From contig NZ_JACKUK010000043.1 in NCBI RefSeq assembly GCF_025822765.1, positions 1 through 49,550 on the forward strand: 49,550 bases of DNA. The letters are read 5' to 3'. The notes beneath the pieces are model-generated. The model was not told the DNA's origin, searched no databases, and saw only the letters and a program-made list of their open reading frames with translations. Of this stretch, positions 49,432 through 49,550 are shown in pieces. The DNA comes from Mycobacterium barrassiae (lineage in GTDB: Bacteria > Actinomycetota > Actinomycetes > Mycobacteriales > Mycobacteriaceae). A program made the position numbers and the translations under genes. Position 1 is the first letter of the stretch. Each line of letters starts with the position of its first letter.

Positions 49432-49550
49432 CCTCGATCTTTCGTGAGTGAGTCGATTATGGTGGGTTTGTTCGGCGCGTAATGCACGGAAGTGCCTGTC
49501 CAGCAAGGGAAAATGGGCTTGTCGAAGGTCCATTTGCCCAAGTAGCTGAA
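49432..49550. mobile_element. Possible IS1380-family terminus, cut by the window end
   Basis: Directly after the fadD15 stop, CCTCGATCTTTCGTGAGTGA resembles the terminal repeat of IS1380-family elements (the ISEcp1 end, from memory, begins CCTAGATTCTACGTCAGTAC; 13 of the first 18 bases agree). In M. tuberculosis pimB follows here instead. No transposase start is visible in the remaining bases. Confidence 0.4.

Overview
The window is chromosomal DNA of a mycobacterium, most likely a fast-growing Mycolicibacterium-type species. It is GC-rich. From memory of the M. tuberculosis map, its gene order follows Rv2143 to Rv2187: wag31, yggT, sepF, yggS, yfiH, ftsZ, ftsQ, murC, murG, ftsW, murD, mraY, murF, murE, pbpB, an ftsL-like gene, rsmH, mraZ, then the lppM-idsA2-mptA-pknL-aroG block and fadD15. 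LAM mannosyltransferases, a Wag31-type DivIVA, a 13E12-repeat protein and a meso-DAP-type MurE fit this assignment. No rRNA, tRNA or CRISPR array was seen.

Left part (1-8381). The window opens with the end of an IS256-like transposase gene and its terminal repeat, which has cut off the 3' part of a DUF222/13E12 gene. That gene has a mycobacterial-type SOS box over its start codon. Then come two tandem phospholipase-D-like genes, a divergent beta-lactamase-fold lipoprotein that appears to have lost its catalytic residues, a class I glutamine amidotransferase, a convergent SRPBCC-epimerase fusion and a phosphoribosyltransferase (Rv2143 position).

Island (about 8399-12658). A perfect 47-bp direct repeat (8352-8398 and 12659-12705) flanks 4.3 kb inserted exactly between the converging phosphoribosyltransferase and Rv2144c-like genes. 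The cargo is a hemerythrin-like HHE protein and, divergent from it, a large cyclase-ATPase-TPR-LuxR regulator. No recombinase is visible. This is the most unusual structure in the window.

Centre (12685-33243, minus strand). This is the division and cell-wall cluster, read from mraZ down to wag31 and the Rv2144c-like gene. Most junctions are 4-bp ATGA overlaps, so the lipid II enzymes (MurE, MurF, MraY, MurD, MurG, MurC), the septal machinery (FtsL-like, PbpB, FtsW, FtsQ, FtsZ, SepF) and the polar growth organiser Wag31 are probably expressed together. Upstream of mraZ lie three MraZ-type boxes at 10-bp spacing.

Right part (33620-49431). It holds a DUF3040 membrane protein, a GNAT acetyltransferase, LppM, a prenyl diphosphate synthase, the mannosyltransferases MptA and MptC, the PknL kinase and its DNA-binding partner, DAHP synthase, an exoribonuclease, a membrane protein, an acyltransferase, a Get3/ArsA-like ATPase, two SRPBCC proteins and FadD15. 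Many are convergent pairs with touching or overlapping ends. Directly after the fadD15 stop codon the sequence looks like the terminal repeat of an IS1380-family element, cut by the window end.
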